From NCBI GenBank assembly GCA_021790195.1, contig JAJYIF010000016.1, positions 1-64,000 on the forward strand: a DNA stretch of 64,000 nucleotides, written 5' to 3'. Positions within the stretch are counted from its first letter, which is position 1. The number at the start of each line of letters is the position of its first letter. The stretch comes from Nitrospirota bacterium (GTDB taxonomy: Bacteria > Nitrospirota > Thermodesulfovibrionia > Thermodesulfovibrionales > UBA9159). Position numbers and translations under genes: made by a program. Below are positions 52,097 to 60,941 of the stretch, one piece after another. Below the pieces are notes generated by a model. It saw nothing but the letters and a program-made list of their open reading frames with translations, searched no databases and was not told the DNA's origin.

Positions 52097-53371
52097 TCAC
52101 TGTCTTTTCAGCGCCCGTTCGGCGATATCTCTTCTGTAATGCATCCCTTCAAAATGTATCTTTTCTATCGCCTCATACGCCTTGTCGCGGGCATCCCGTA
52201 TGTCCTTGCCAAGGGCGGTCACTCCAAGGACCCTTCCTCCTGAAGTGACGACGCTGTTATTGTTAAAGGCGGTGCCCGCATGAAACACCTGGACATCTTT
52301 CCGGCCTTTGAGATCCTCAAGCCCCTTAATGGCCCTGCCCTTCTCATAATTGCCCGGATAACCCTTTGAGGCGAGGACCACACAGACCGACGCGTCAGGC
52401 AACCACTGCATTTCCATCTCAGACAATTTTCCGTCACAAATCGCAAAGGCGACATCGGCGAGGTCCGTTTCCATCCTCGAAAGTACCGGCTGGGTCTCAG
52501 GGTCCCCCATCCTGCAGTTGAACTCAAGGACATAGGGAGAGCCGTTCCTTATCATGAGTCCCGCATAAAGGACGCCTTTATAAACTATCCCCTCGGCCTT
52601 AAGCCCCCTCAGCACAGGCCACATGACTTTCTCCATGACCTCAGCTTCCATCTCCTTTGTTACTATAGGCGCCGGGCTGTAAGCTCCCATTCCTCCGGTA
52701 TTAGGCCCCTTGTCACCGTCAAATATCCTTTTATGGTCCTGCGAACTCGCCATGGGTCTCAGGGTCTTCCCGTCGCAAAAGGCCATAAACGACGCCTCTT
52801 CGCCGGCCAAGCACTCCTCGACAACCACCCTGTCTCCCGCCTCTCCGAAGATCCTCTCTTTCATAATAAGCTTCAGGGCCTTCATCGCCTCGTCGATGTT
52901 TGCCGCCACAAATACGCCCTTGCCGGCTGCAAGACCGTCGGCCTTGATCACTATCGGGGTCCCCTTCATCCTGACGTAGTCCTCCGCATGGACATAGGAC
53001 GAAAAGGTCCTGTATTCGGCGCTCGGAATGCCGTAGCGCTTCATAAAATCCTTGGCAAAGACCTTGCTCGACTCAAGCTGGGCCGCCTTTCTGTTGGGAC
53101 CCAGTATCCTCCTCCCCTCCCTCTCAAAGGCATCGACGATTCCCTTCGAGAGAGGGTCTTCGGGACCGACTATGGTAAGGTCGACCCATTCGTATTTCAC
53201 AAAATCCAGGAGCGCATCAAAGTCGCTTGTCGCTATATCTATGCACTCGGCTATCTCTGAAATACCGGCGTTCCCCGGTGTGCAATAGATCTTGTCAACA
53301 TGCCTGGAGCGGGACAACTTCCAGACTATAGCGTGTTCCCTCCCGCCGCCGCCTATAACCAAAAACTTCAT
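52097..53371 (-). CDS. purD: Phosphoribosylamine-glycine ligase
   Basis: An ATP-grasp ligase of 424 residues that joins phosphoribosylamine and glycine. VIGGGGREHAIVWKL is the N-terminal signature, FAKDFMKRYGIPSAEY and PIVIKADGLAAGKGVFVA begin the ATP-grasp domain, and EFNCRMGDPETQPVL is the metal-binding motif. AAGGTGAT precedes the ATG. It lies between purH and purE, with 128 bases to purH and no gene in that gap. Confidence 0.97.
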   Translation of the reverse strand: MKFLVIGGGGREHAIVWKLSRSRHVDKIYCTPGNAGISEIAECIDIATSDFDALLDFVKYEWVDLTIVGPEDPLSKGIVDAFEREGRRILGPNRKAAQLESSKVFAKDFMKRYGIPSAEYRTFSSYVHAEDYVRMKGTPIVIKADGLAAGKGVFVAANIDEAMKALKLIMKERIFGEAGDRVVVEECLAGEEASFMAFCDGKTLRPMASSQDHKRIFDGDKGPNTGGMGAYSPAPIVTKEMEAEVMEKVMWPVLRGLKAEGIVYKGVLYAGLMIRNGSPYVLEFNCRMGDPETQPVLSRMETDLADVAFAICDGKLSEMEMQWLPDASVCVVLASKGYPGNYEKGRAIKGLEDLKGRKDVQVFHAGTAFNNNSVVTSGGRVLGVTALGKDIRDARDKAYEAIEKIHFEGMHYRRDIAERALKRQ

Positions 53372-53499
53372 ATCACCTTTTCCTTTCCGCCGAACCCATT
53401 TTCACAAAAGAGGCCGCATCCTCTTCTAACTTACCATTTCTTTTGCCTTGCAGCCTTCGAAAAATTCAGACGCCTGTGCGGGGCGATACCTCTTGCTTT

Positions 53500-55041
53500 C
53501 TAATGCCTGAAATGTCTGACCCCGGTGATCAACATCGCCATATCATACTCATCCGCGGCCTTTATCACCTCGTCATCCCTCATTGACCCGCCGGGCTGCA
53601 CCACCGCAGTGACCCCCGCCTCGTGGAGGACATCGATTCCGTCCCTGAACGGGAAAAAGCCGTCCGAGGCGGCAACAGACCCTTTCACCGGCTCACCGGC
53701 GTTCAACATACCGGTCTGGGCGGAAAAGACCCTCTTTGTCTGCCCGATGCCGATACCTGCGGTCCTGTCTTTGAACGCATAAACTATGGCGTTTGACTTG
53801 ACATGTTTGCACACCTTCCAGGCAAAGACCATTGCTTCACGCTCTTCCTGAGTGGGCTGTCTCTTCGTGACCGCCTTGATCGAGTTGATGTCCTCTGTGG
53901 AAAAATCCCATTCCTGCAGCAGAAGGCCTCCCGCAATCCGCTTCATGTCCCAGGAAGCGGGCTTCCTCTTTGCAAGCATGTCCCGTATTTCGAGCAAACG
54001 GACGTTGGGCTTTTTGGAGAAGACTTCTAATGCCCCTTTTGTAAAGGACGGGGCTATGACCACCTCGAGGAAAAGGTCCACCATCTCCTTTGCGGCGGCC
54101 TCATCCACATCCGTATTGAACGCCACGACGCCCCCGAAGGCGGAAACAGGGTCTGTCTTTGCCGCCTTCTTGTACGCCTCGGCCGAGGTATCGCCCACTG
54201 CAACTCCGCACGGGTTGTTATGCTTTATTATGGAACAGGCCTTCTTGTCGAACTCAAGGGCGAGGAGCAGGGCTGAGTGGGTATCGAGATAATTGTTGAA
54301 GGACATCTCCTTTCCCTGAAGAACCTTTGCGTCCGGAAGAGATAGACCGCCCGACCTCTCTTTGTATATCGCCGCCTTCTGGGTCGGGTTCTCGCCATAT
54401 CTCAGCGACGCGACCCTCTTCATCGATACCGTAAAAAATTCCGGAAACGATCTTTCCTTTTCTGTCACACCCGAGAGATAGTCCGCAATAAGGGTGTCAT
54501 AACGGGCCGTGTGTGCAAAGACTTTCTTCGCGAGCTTCAGCTTTGTCTCCTTGCTAAGACCTCCGGCTTTCAGCTCCCGGAGCACTTCCTCATAATCTTC
54601 CGGATCGACCACCACTGCCACATCCTGGAAATTCTTTGACGCGGCCCTCAGCATGGTAGGCCCGCCGATATCGATGTTTTCGATCGCCTCCTCAAAGGTG
54701 ACGCCGGGCTTTGACACGGTCTCTTCAAAGGGATACAGATTAACCACTACCATGTCTATAGGCTTGATGTCGTGTTTTTTAATGTCTTCCATGTCCTTCG
54801 GATTGTTCCTTCTCGACAACAGGCCTCCGTGGATCTTAGGATGAAGCGTCTTTAACCTTCCGTCGAGCATTTCGGGAAATCCCGTATAGTCCGACACCTC
54901 GATGACCTGAACGCCTGCCTCACGGAGGGCCTTGGCCGTCCCCCCCGTAGACAGTATTTCCACTCCCATCCCGGACAGTTCCCCGGCAAACTCAACAACT
55001 CCCTTCTTGTTCGACACGCTCAGAAGCGCTCTCTTAACCAT
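53500..55041 (-). CDS. purH: Bifunctional AICAR transformylase/IMP cyclohydrolase
   Basis: A protein of 513 residues catalysing the last two steps to IMP. The cyclohydrolase part ([40 protein letters not shown]) is followed by the transformylase part ([27 protein letters not shown] with the catalytic Lys-His, [12 protein letters not shown]). GGAGGAATCTTT precedes ATG. It follows radC by 14 bases. Confidence 0.97.
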   Translation of the reverse strand: MVKRALLSVSNKKGVVEFAGELSGMGVEILSTGGTAKALREAGVQVIEVSDYTGFPEMLDGRLKTLHPKIHGGLLSRRNNPKDMEDIKKHDIKPIDMVVVNLYPFEETVSKPGVTFEEAIENIDIGGPTMLRAASKNFQDVAVVVDPEDYEEVLRELKAGGLSKETKLKLAKKVFAHTARYDTLIADYLSGVTEKERSFPEFFTVSMKRVASLRYGENPTQKAAIYKERSGGLSLPDAKVLQGKEMSFNNYLDTHSALLLALEFDKKACSIIKHNNPCGVAVGDTSAEAYKKAAKTDPVSAFGGVVAFNTDVDEAAAKEMVDLFLEVVIAPSFTKGALEVFSKKPNVRLLEIRDMLAKRKPASWDMKRIAGGLLLQEWDFSTEDINSIKAVTKRQPTQEEREAMVFAWKVCKHVKSNAIVYAFKDRTAGIGIGQTKRVFSAQTGMLNAGEPVKGSVAASDGFFPFRDGIDVLHEAGVTAVVQPGGSMRDDEVIKAADEYDMAMLITGVRHFRH

Positions 55042-55055
55042 AAAGATTCCTCCTT

Positions 55056-55739
55056 CTATAACATTCCTCTTTCTTTAAGGCTGACATACCTTCCATCACC
55101 GATGATCACATGGTCGAGGACCGCTATCCCGACGATCTGACCGGCGTTTTTCAACTTCTCAGTAACCGCCAGATCATCCCTGCTCGGTTCGGGATCTCCG
55201 CTCGGATGGTTATGAACAAAGATTATCGAAGCTGCAGATTCCCTTATCGCCTCTTTAAATGCCTCGTGCGGGTGAATAAGAGAATTCGTCAGGGTCCCCT
55301 CCGAGATCTTCACTTCACGGACAAACCTGTTCTTTGCGTCAAGAAGGGCGCACAGAAATATTTCCTTCTTCATGTTTTTGACGACAGGCGCAAAAAATGA
55401 ATAGACCGAGCGGCTCGACGACAATACCGGCTTGTCTCCGAGAGTTTCCCTCATCAATCTCCTGCCGAGCTCAAAAGAGGCCCGTAACTGCGCTATCTTT
55501 GCAGTCCCAAGCCTTTTGACCCTAAGGAGATCGCCCGTGGCTGCGCCGTCCATGTTCCTCAATCCTCCGAAATCCTCCAGAAGCTGCATCGCGAGCGCAA
55601 TGACACCCTTGCCTCCTCCGCCTGTCCTGAGGATTATTGCGAGAAGCTGAGCGTCCGAGATGCCCGATGCTCCAAATCTGAGAAGCCTCTCCCTGGGTCT
55701 CTCATTTTCGGGCCAGTCTTTCACTCTGGGGTCGCTCAT
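55056..55739 (-). CDS. radC: RadC family JAB domain protein
   Basis: A canonical RadC of 227 residues. [21 protein letters not shown], the helix-hairpin-helix region ([17 protein letters not shown]) and the JAB metal motif ([17 protein letters not shown]) are intact. GGAGGAGGG directly precedes the ATG. It heads the purH-purD-purE-DUF89 unit in this genome. The biochemical role of the family remains unsettled. Confidence 0.95.
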   Translation of the reverse strand: MSDPRVKDWPENERPRERLLRFGASGISDAQLLAIILRTGGGGKGVIALAMQLLEDFGGLRNMDGAATGDLLRVKRLGTAKIAQLRASFELGRRLMRETLGDKPVLSSSRSVYSFFAPVVKNMKKEIFLCALLDAKNRFVREVKISEGTLTNSLIHPHEAFKEAIRESAASIIFVHNHPSGDPEPSRDDLAVTEKLKNAGQIVGIAVLDHVIIGDGRYVSLKERGML

Positions 55740-55758
55740 CCCTCCTCCGATGCAGACT

Positions 55759-55767
55759 ATTTTATCA
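55759..55767 (-). promoter_or_regulatory. Extended -10 promoter of the radC-pur operon
   Basis: The minus strand reads TGATAAAAT about 20 bases before the radC start. The -35 position is not consensus. Confidence 0.45.
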
Positions 55768-55948
55768 ATTCCGTCCTATTTTTTGTGCAAAATTTTGGAA
55801 AGGAAGAGCTGACAATTCAGCGATATTACAGACCGATGGGTTATTTCGCCCAACCTAATCCTTCGGGCATTTTGCCGGAAGAGATGAAACTTTTCCCTGT
55901 CTTTAAGGGGGGAGCCATGCTTTTTCTCCGTAGATTCAAAGGTTTTAT

Positions 55949-55966
55949 TTTGGCATATCGTTTGCT
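55949..55966 (+). promoter_or_regulatory. Sigma54-type (-24/-12) promoter of the PilZ gene
   Basis: TTGGCATATCGTTTGCTT has GG at 55952-55953 and GC at 55964-55965, exactly ten bases apart, with TGGCA and TTGC elements as in the RpoN consensus. It is about 100 bases upstream of the PilZ start. The 200 bases before it hold two small hairpins (for example CTTCGGGC...GCCGGAAG near 55860-55880) that might be activator sites; no riboswitch was recognised. Confidence 0.6.
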
Positions 55967-56066
55967 TAAGTCTGACTCCGGAAACAATGCGGTGCAAGAT
56001 GTCACAGGATCAGAACTTGGTTAGACCGGAATTCTCAGATCGCCGAATGCGGCTTTGGATATTTAA

Positions 56067-56429
56067 TTGACAAAGGGTCGATTCATAGAGACAAGACGAT
56101 CTCAAAGGGTGAGAGTGAGTTTGCGGGCCGAGCACGTGTCTGAGAGCTCAAGCCGTCCGGTGTTCATAGAAAATGTTTCGGAGCATGGCGTCCACATGGT
56201 TACTCTCCATAAAAGCACCGATGGCCTCTTCTTCCCCGGAAAACATATCGAGCTAAAGCTTCGTCTCTCCTCGGGCGAGACCGTCCCTCTTCGCTGCCAG
56301 GTAAGATGGATGTCGGCCGAGATCCCGCCGGACGGCGTGACCGACAGCGTAGGATTAGAGATTGTCGATCCTCCAGCCGAATATGTCTCTTTCGTCAGGT
56401 ATCTTCAGACAAGCCATTTACCTCAGTAA
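56067..56429 (+). CDS. PilZ-domain protein
   Basis: A protein of 120 residues, a single PilZ domain. The c-di-GMP motifs are RRSQR (residues 10-14) and ENVSEHG (about 35-41), the RxxxR and (D/N)xSxxG patterns, so it should bind c-di-GMP. The start is TTG at 56067, the only one that keeps the RxxxR motif. It stands alone behind a sigma54-type promoter, which suggests control of motility or surface behaviour by an enhancer-binding protein. Confidence 0.85.
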   Translation: MTKGRFIETRRSQRVRVSLRAEHVSESSSRPVFIENVSEHGVHMVTLHKSTDGLFFPGKHIELKLRLSSGETVPLRCQVRWMSAEIPPDGVTDSVGLEIVDPPAEYVSFVRYLQTSHLPQ

Positions 56430-56540
56430 AAAACCTATGCTATTCTACCCCCTGTTTCATTTCCCATGCCAATGCATCATCGCACTTCTTTATTGATACT
56501 GGTAATGGAGCTTGTCCAAAAAGTACCGATCCCCACAGGA

Positions 56541-56606
56541 TTTGCCATTCCCCGACGGCGGGAGTCCAGTCTTTTCAAAATGTTCTGGATTCCGCGGTCG
56601 AGATAA
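56541..56606. repeat. Decayed copy of the GGATTCC palindromic repeats
   Basis: ATTCCCCGACGGCGGGAGTC and AAAATGTTCTGGATTCCGCG recall the intact CGAAAATGCTGGATTCCCGC block near 44541-44560. The rest of the region between the PilZ gene and hicB (about 56430-56690) has no gene. Confidence 0.45.
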
Positions 56607-56694
56607 GGGGATACCGAAAGCAGGGCGTTATCTTAAGAAGAGGGAAGCTGATACACGTAGCACGATAACAAAGAATATCACCATATAGAATCAG

Positions 56695-56721
56695 TTGACA
56701 ATCGGTTGTTTATGGTATAAT
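56695..56721 (+). promoter_or_regulatory. Promoter of hicBA
   Basis: TTGACA (56695-56700) and TATAAT (56716-56721) are 15 bases apart, and the -10 box is extended (TATGGTATAAT). The short spacing may be compensated by the extended -10. Confidence 0.65.
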
Positions 56722-56732
56722 TGGCCTATATA

Positions 56733-56761
56733 AAGCATCCCTCTCCATGAGAAGGATGCTT
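56733..56761 (+). promoter_or_regulatory. Stem-loop in the hicBA leader, possible operator
   Basis: AAGCATCC (56733-56740) pairs with GGATGCTT (56754-56761), and an inner TCTC/GAGA pair extends the stem. It lies just downstream of the expected transcription start. As DNA it is a fine dyad for HicB autorepression; as RNA it would be a 5' hairpin. Confidence 0.5.
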
Positions 56762-56801
56762 CTACCAAAAGGAGAGTGTGCAAGGGAAGGAGGCACGGAG
56801 G

Positions 56802-57152
56802 ATGGTAAGAAGATTCCTAAGGAGACATCCGTCCATAAGACTGAACGTTCTGATTTATCAGGAAGGGCAGGAATGGATAGCGCACTGTCTTCAGATGGAC
56901 CTCGTAACGACCGGCGCCAGCGAGCGTCAGGTTGAGCGGGAGGTTATCGATCTCATAAAGGCCCAAGTTATCTATGCCATCGAAAACGATAATCTTGGAA
57001 ACGTTTTCAGGCAGGCCCCGGCTGAGGATTGGGCGAAATTGGCACGGGCTACGAAGTGCGGAACTCGCAGGCTCAGGATTGATGTACCCGACAGAACTCG
57101 TGAGGCGACAATTCGTCCGCCTATTCAAGAGGTAGAACTCTGCGTTGCCTAA
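56802..57152 (+). CDS. hicB: HicB-like antitoxin
   Basis: A protein of 116 residues. LNVLIYQEGQEWIAHCLQMD is the partial RNase H-fold strand pattern of HicB, which binds and blocks HicA. The C-terminal part (RLRIDVPDRTREATIRP) shows no helix-turn-helix that I can recognise. AAGGAGG eight bases before the ATG at 56802 sets the start. It overlaps hicA by eight bases. Confidence 0.75.
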   Translation: MVRRFLRRHPSIRLNVLIYQEGQEWIAHCLQMDLVTTGASERQVEREVIDLIKAQVIYAIENDNLGNVFRQAPAEDWAKLARATKCGTRRLRIDVPDRTREATIRPPIQEVELCVA

Positions 57153-57399
57153 ACTTCAGCCCCACCCTCTTAAGCACAGAGAACTTTTAAAGAGATTAAG
57201 AGATTTCGGTGTTACAGAGGTCATGGTCCGGGGCAAAGGCAGCGAGAGAATGTTTGTCCTCAAGTCGGGCCTTAGCAGCAACTATAAAGGCCCGCAGATC
57301 CCCATCAAATTCCACGGCGACAGTACAGAACACAGTGTCCGAGTCATTGACAGCATCCTGCGGCGGTTTAATATAGCGGCGGGGGAGTTCTGGAAATAG
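57145..57399 (+). CDS. hicA: HicA-like toxin
   Basis: A protein of 84 residues with a dsRBD-like fold pattern: LLKRLRDFGVTEVMVRGKGS and RVIDSILRRFNIAAGEFWK match HicA mRNA interferases. The catalytic His after KGS in classical HicA (KGSH) is Glu here (RGKGSERM); another His occurs in KFHGDSTEH. It starts with TTG inside the end of hicB, the only candidate. Whether it is an active RNase is open. Confidence 0.75.
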   Translation: MPKLQPHPLKHRELLKRLRDFGVTEVMVRGKGSERMFVLKSGLSSNYKGPQIPIKFHGDSTEHSVRVIDSILRRFNIAAGEFWK

Positions 57400-57413
57400 T
57401 AAGGAGGGGAAAT

Positions 57414-57968
57414 ATGAAAAAGGCGTTCTTTGTTCTGGTTTTAGTTTTTTCACTTGTAGTTATTATTCCACGTCTCCATGCGGAGATTAAGAAATCTGAT
57501 GTCGACGGATGGGGAAAATCGAGATGGGGTATGACTGCTGATGATATAGTTAAGGTCTTCGCCGGTGAAGCCACTCTTATAAGTAATGCAAAAGACGGGA
57601 CGACACCAGGACTAAGCGGCCAATATGATGCACATATAGGGGCTACGATTAAGAAGATTCTAATTCAAAGTGATCCCTACAAAGTAAGTTTTGTTTTTGA
57701 TGATAAAACAGGAGGTCTAATACGCGTAATATTGGAGCCCTTGGGCGACTTCTCAGAGGTTCGATTTAATGCCTTAGAAGCGCTCCTTAGTGAGAAATAC
57801 GGTCCTGCTACATATAAGGAAGATGTTAAGCGGCCCTGTCATAGTTTAGAAAGAAGATGGGCGTTTTCTTCTACAACTATAAGATTTGATTTTCTCAACT
57901 GTGGCAGCGGCATTATTGCTTTCATTGCGTATCAGAAGAATATTATGACTGATTCAGATAAGCTTTAG
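57414..57968 (+). CDS. Small exported protein of unknown function
   Basis: A protein of 184 residues with a signal peptide (MKKAFFVLVLVFSLVVIIPRLHAE). The mature part contains KSRWGMTADDIVKVF, a short motif found in diverse periplasmic proteins, and two Cys (RPCHSL, FLNCGS) that could form a disulphide. AAGGAGGGG precedes the ATG. Base composition is AT-richer than the housekeeping genes, suggesting transfer. No function can be assigned. Confidence 0.8.
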   Translation: MKKAFFVLVLVFSLVVIIPRLHAEIKKSDVDGWGKSRWGMTADDIVKVFAGEATLISNAKDGTTPGLSGQYDAHIGATIKKILIQSDPYKVSFVFDDKTGGLIRVILEPLGDFSEVRFNALEALLSEKYGPATYKEDVKRPCHSLERRWAFSSTTIRFDFLNCGSGIIAFIAYQKNIMTDSDKL

Positions 57969-58000
57969 AATACGGCATATCCAATATTTTCTTAGGCATT

Positions 58001-58657
58001 TTGAGGTTCTTTTCGCGTCCACCTGATACGACAAATGCCAAACCTGAAACAGCATTCAACATTAAGGCTGAGGTTGTTGTTAAAGGCGGAGTCGGGCCGT
58101 CTGCCCTCATAGCGGCGGCACGGTCAGAATATGCTGCACGAGTTCAACAAATAGACACCCCTGTCACCGGCCTGACAGATGGACAAAAAAGAGCTGTTCA
58201 ACAGATCATTGCGGCCAACGCGGCCAAAGGGGCAAACCCTTTTAATGTTGCTGAGGAAATTGCGCACAAAATATCCGCTTTTCAGTGGTCGGAATTTGAT
58301 CTGTGGGCCAAGAGGTTCAAGAGATCAAGAGAGTGGCCTAATTTATGGTGGGACGTTGCCGGATACTTTGACAAGGATCAACTGGAAGAAGGTGAAGAAC
58401 TAACCGAAGATGATTTTCACCATTCAAAATGTGAACTGCTTGCGCATTACCTTTCCTCTGTCGCTATTGAGGAAAGCAAATTGAGGGATTGGCTGAAGTC
58501 GGGAACAAAGATGGTTGAACTTGGAACATCGCCAGATAGTTGCAGCTGGTGCAAAAAAAATGAAGGCAAGAAGATGCGCATTTCGACTCTTATTAAGAAC
58601 AAGAATTTCGTTGTTCATCCTGGCTGTCGTTGTTCTTTCTTGCCGGCAGTAGATTGA
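58001..58657 (+). CDS. Orphan protein with CxxC...HPGCRC zinc-like C-terminus
   Basis: A protein of 218 residues from a TTG at 58001, with weak initiation signals. The C-terminus SCSWCKKNEGKKMR...FVVHPGCRCSF resembles the CxxC/HPxCRC end of phage Mu F-like head morphogenesis proteins. The middle (FQWSEFDLWAKRFKRSREW) is not recognised. Its AT-rich composition matches the gene before it. It may be a relic of a phage or plasmid module or a domesticated zinc domain. The 277 bases to metG hold a short hairpin (CACCCG...CGGGTG near 58799-58818) and no gene. Confidence 0.6.
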   Translation: MRFFSRPPDTTNAKPETAFNIKAEVVVKGGVGPSALIAAARSEYAARVQQIDTPVTGLTDGQKRAVQQIIAANAAKGANPFNVAEEIAHKISAFQWSEFDLWAKRFKRSREWPNLWWDVAGYFDKDQLEEGEELTEDDFHHSKCELLAHYLSSVAIEESKLRDWLKSGTKMVELGTSPDSCSWCKKNEGKKMRISTLIKNKNFVVHPGCRCSFLPAVD

Positions 58658-58934
58658 TTTCAGTGGAGTAGAGAGCTGGCGCAGTAGCGGAATACTCTAC
58701 CTACAACGCCCCCTCACATTGACTAAGGGTCTGATTATAGCATTTCTCGCGGCTGTAGAATTGTAACAAAATGCACTAACTATTACTGGCGCGCAGCATC
58801 ACCCGTTTGACAGCGGGTGTGTAAGGCTTAGAGTATAGGGACCTGCCTTTGAGGACCATCACAGTTACTTTCTTCTTCCAACAGGAAATACCGAGGGAGA
58901 AAAGATTTCAGGCGAAATCCAGAATGTTGCCGGT

Positions 58935-60941
58935 CTACTTGACCCTTGATCCGGGTTTCACCTCTTTGTCCAGAACGAGAACAGAGGGAAGCCCGTCTTC
59001 GCCCGTCGCCGCAAGGAGCATGCCCCGGGATTCGACACCCATCAACTTGGCAGGCTTGAGGTTCGCGACCACAACGATTTCCTTTCCGACGAGGTATTCA
59101 GGATCATATGCCTTTCCGATCCCGGCCACGATCTGACGCTCCTCTCCTATGTCCACCTTCAACTTTATCAGCTTTTCGGACTTCTCCACTCGCTCGGCGC
59201 TGACCACACGCGCGATCTTGAGCTCCACTTTGGCGAAATCCTCTATCGAAATATAATTATCGGCAGCCGCCCTCTCGGCTGTTTCACCCTTTGCCCCGGA
59301 CATTTCTTCCATCTTGTTTCTTCCTCCTGTTTCTATCCTCGGGAAGAGCTGGCCCCCTTTAGAGATCCTGCTATCGCTTATTCTTAAATCTCCCCACTTC
59401 GGCAGCTCTCTCAGTTGTGTTATATCGCCCTTTATACCGAGCTGGTCCCATATTCTTTGTGCCGCAGACGGCATGAACGGGAAAAGATAAACTGCCACAA
59501 TGCCGAGCGATTCAGCGAGAGTATAAAGCGAGTTGAGAATAACACCTTGATCTTTTTCTTTCCAGGGCGCCGCATAATCTATATATCTGTTTATGTCATT
59601 AATCACCGACCAGATATAAGACAAGACCTCATTAAATTTAAGCTGATCTATCATACTCGAGATCGCGCTCAGAGACCCTTCATCAAATCTAGCCTGTATC
59701 CTCTTCTCATAAAACCTCTCCCTCTCGCTGTCACGGTCCTTGCTGTTTATCGGCTGCGGTATTTCCCCCGCATTGAATTTTTCGATCATCGTAAGAGAGC
59801 GGCTCAGGAGGTTCCCGAGATCGTTTGCGAGGTCCGTATTTATCCGGCGTATCAACGCATCCTCGGAAAAATCACCGTCCAGGCCAAATGGGACCTCGCG
59901 GAACAGGAAATACCTGAAAGCGTCCACTCCATATTTATCCACCATAGCGTTAGGGTCTACAACGTTGCCGACGGATTTCGACATTTTCCTTCCCTGCACG
60001 GTCCACCATCCATGCGCGAAGATATTTTCCGGAAGAGGCAGATCGAGGGCCATAAGCATTGTCGACCAGTATACGGCATGGGTCGTAAGAATATCCTTGC
60101 CCACAAGGTGGTGAGAGGCAGGCCACCAATTCAGCGACGAGTGACATGACAAGTTATCGGAATCCTTCTTATTCTTCTCGTCGTTCGTTACTCGCAACCC
60201 ATTACGGCCGGCTGCGAGATATTTCGTGGCCGAATAATAGTTGACCAGGGCATCGAACCAGACATAAGTTACAAAACCTTCATCAAAAGGAAGAGGGATA
60301 CCCCACGAAAGTCTATGTTTCGGTCTGGAGATGCAGAGGTCGCCGAGCGCATTGTTCTTCAGGAAACCGAGGACCTCGTTCCTGCGGGTTTCAGGCAATA
60401 TATAAGAAGGATGTTCCTCTATGTATTTGATAAGTCTTTCGTGATAACCCGACATCAGAAAAAAATAGTTCTCTTCCTGTATCCTTTCGACCGCCCTGCC
60501 GCAATCAGGGCAACTGCCGTCAACCAATTCCTTCTCAGTCCAGAATCTCTCGTCGGGTGTGCAGTACCATCCTGAATAGACCCTTTTTTCTATCACCCGC
60601 TTTTCCCAAAGCCTCTGCATCAGTTCCTGCACCGTCTTTATATGCCCGGAGTCCGTAGTGCGGATAAAGGCGTCATTGGAGACATCCAGCTTTCTCCAGA
60701 GCTGTTTGAAGTTCTCCACCATAATATCGGCATGTTCCTTCGGCGGCCGCCCTTTTTCAGCAGAGGCCTTTTCCACCTTCTGGCCATGTTCGTCGGTGCC
60801 GGTGAGAAAAAAGACCTCTTTCCCGATAAGCCTGTTTCTCCTTGCGAGTATGTCGGCGGCTATGGTCGTATATGCATGACCGATATGGGGTATGTCGTTG
60901 ACGTAATAGATAGGGGTTGTCACGTAGAACTTTTCAATCAT
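58935..60941 (-). CDS. metG: Methionyl-tRNA synthetase with C-terminal tRNA-binding domain
   Basis: A protein of 668 residues. PHIGHAYTTI is the HIGH motif, GRKMSKSVGN the KMSKS loop, CPDC the zinc element of the knuckle, and the C-terminal 110 residues (about 560-668, FAKVELKIARVVSAERVEKS) are an EMAP/Arc1p-like tRNA-binding domain. A low-complexity insertion (RNGLRVTNDEKNKKDSDNLS and on, about residues 243-274) interrupts the region before HLVGKDIL. Its ATG overlaps the ricT stop (ATGA). Confidence 0.96.
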   Translation of the reverse strand: MIEKFYVTTPIYYVNDIPHIGHAYTTIAADILARRNRLIGKEVFFLTGTDEHGQKVEKASAEKGRPPKEHADIMVENFKQLWRKLDVSNDAFIRTTDSGHIKTVQELMQRLWEKRVIEKRVYSGWYCTPDERFWTEKELVDGSCPDCGRAVERIQEENYFFLMSGYHERLIKYIEEHPSYILPETRRNEVLGFLKNNALGDLCISRPKHRLSWGIPLPFDEGFVTYVWFDALVNYYSATKYLAAGRNGLRVTNDEKNKKDSDNLSCHSSLNWWPASHHLVGKDILTTHAVYWSTMLMALDLPLPENIFAHGWWTVQGRKMSKSVGNVVDPNAMVDKYGVDAFRYFLFREVPFGLDGDFSEDALIRRINTDLANDLGNLLSRSLTMIEKFNAGEIPQPINSKDRDSERERFYEKRIQARFDEGSLSAISSMIDQLKFNEVLSYIWSVINDINRYIDYAAPWKEKDQGVILNSLYTLAESLGIVAVYLFPFMPSAAQRIWDQLGIKGDITQLRELPKWGDLRISDSRISKGGQLFPRIETGGRNKMEEMSGAKGETAERAAADNYISIEDFAKVELKIARVVSAERVEKSEKLIKLKVDIGEERQIVAGIGKAYDPEYLVGKEIVVVANLKPAKLMGVESRGMLLAATGEDGLPSVLVLDKEVKPGSRVK
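60128..60217. repeat. In-frame repeat-derived insertion in metG
   Basis: CGACGAGTGACATGAC at the left and TCGTCGTTCGTTACTCGC at the right are imperfect inverse complements (GAGTGAC against GTTACTC). The insertion adds about 28 residues before the conserved HLVGKDIL stretch of MetRS, with no frame change. Confidence 0.5.

Noticed and set aside
55785-56024. 79-codon open frame or riboswitch before the PilZ gene
   Set aside because: The frame has no family resemblance and spans the sigma54-type promoter; hairpins there do not match a c-di-GMP or other riboswitch consensus that I know.
56306-56668. 120-codon plus-strand frame after the PilZ gene
   Set aside because: It starts inside the PilZ coding region in another frame and runs through a decayed repeat; no domain.
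58680-58860. Possible tRNA-like element (CACCCG-tttgacag-CGGGTG hairpin)
   Set aside because: The loop has eight bases, no T-arm GTTC motif or acceptor pairing is present, so it is only a short hairpin.
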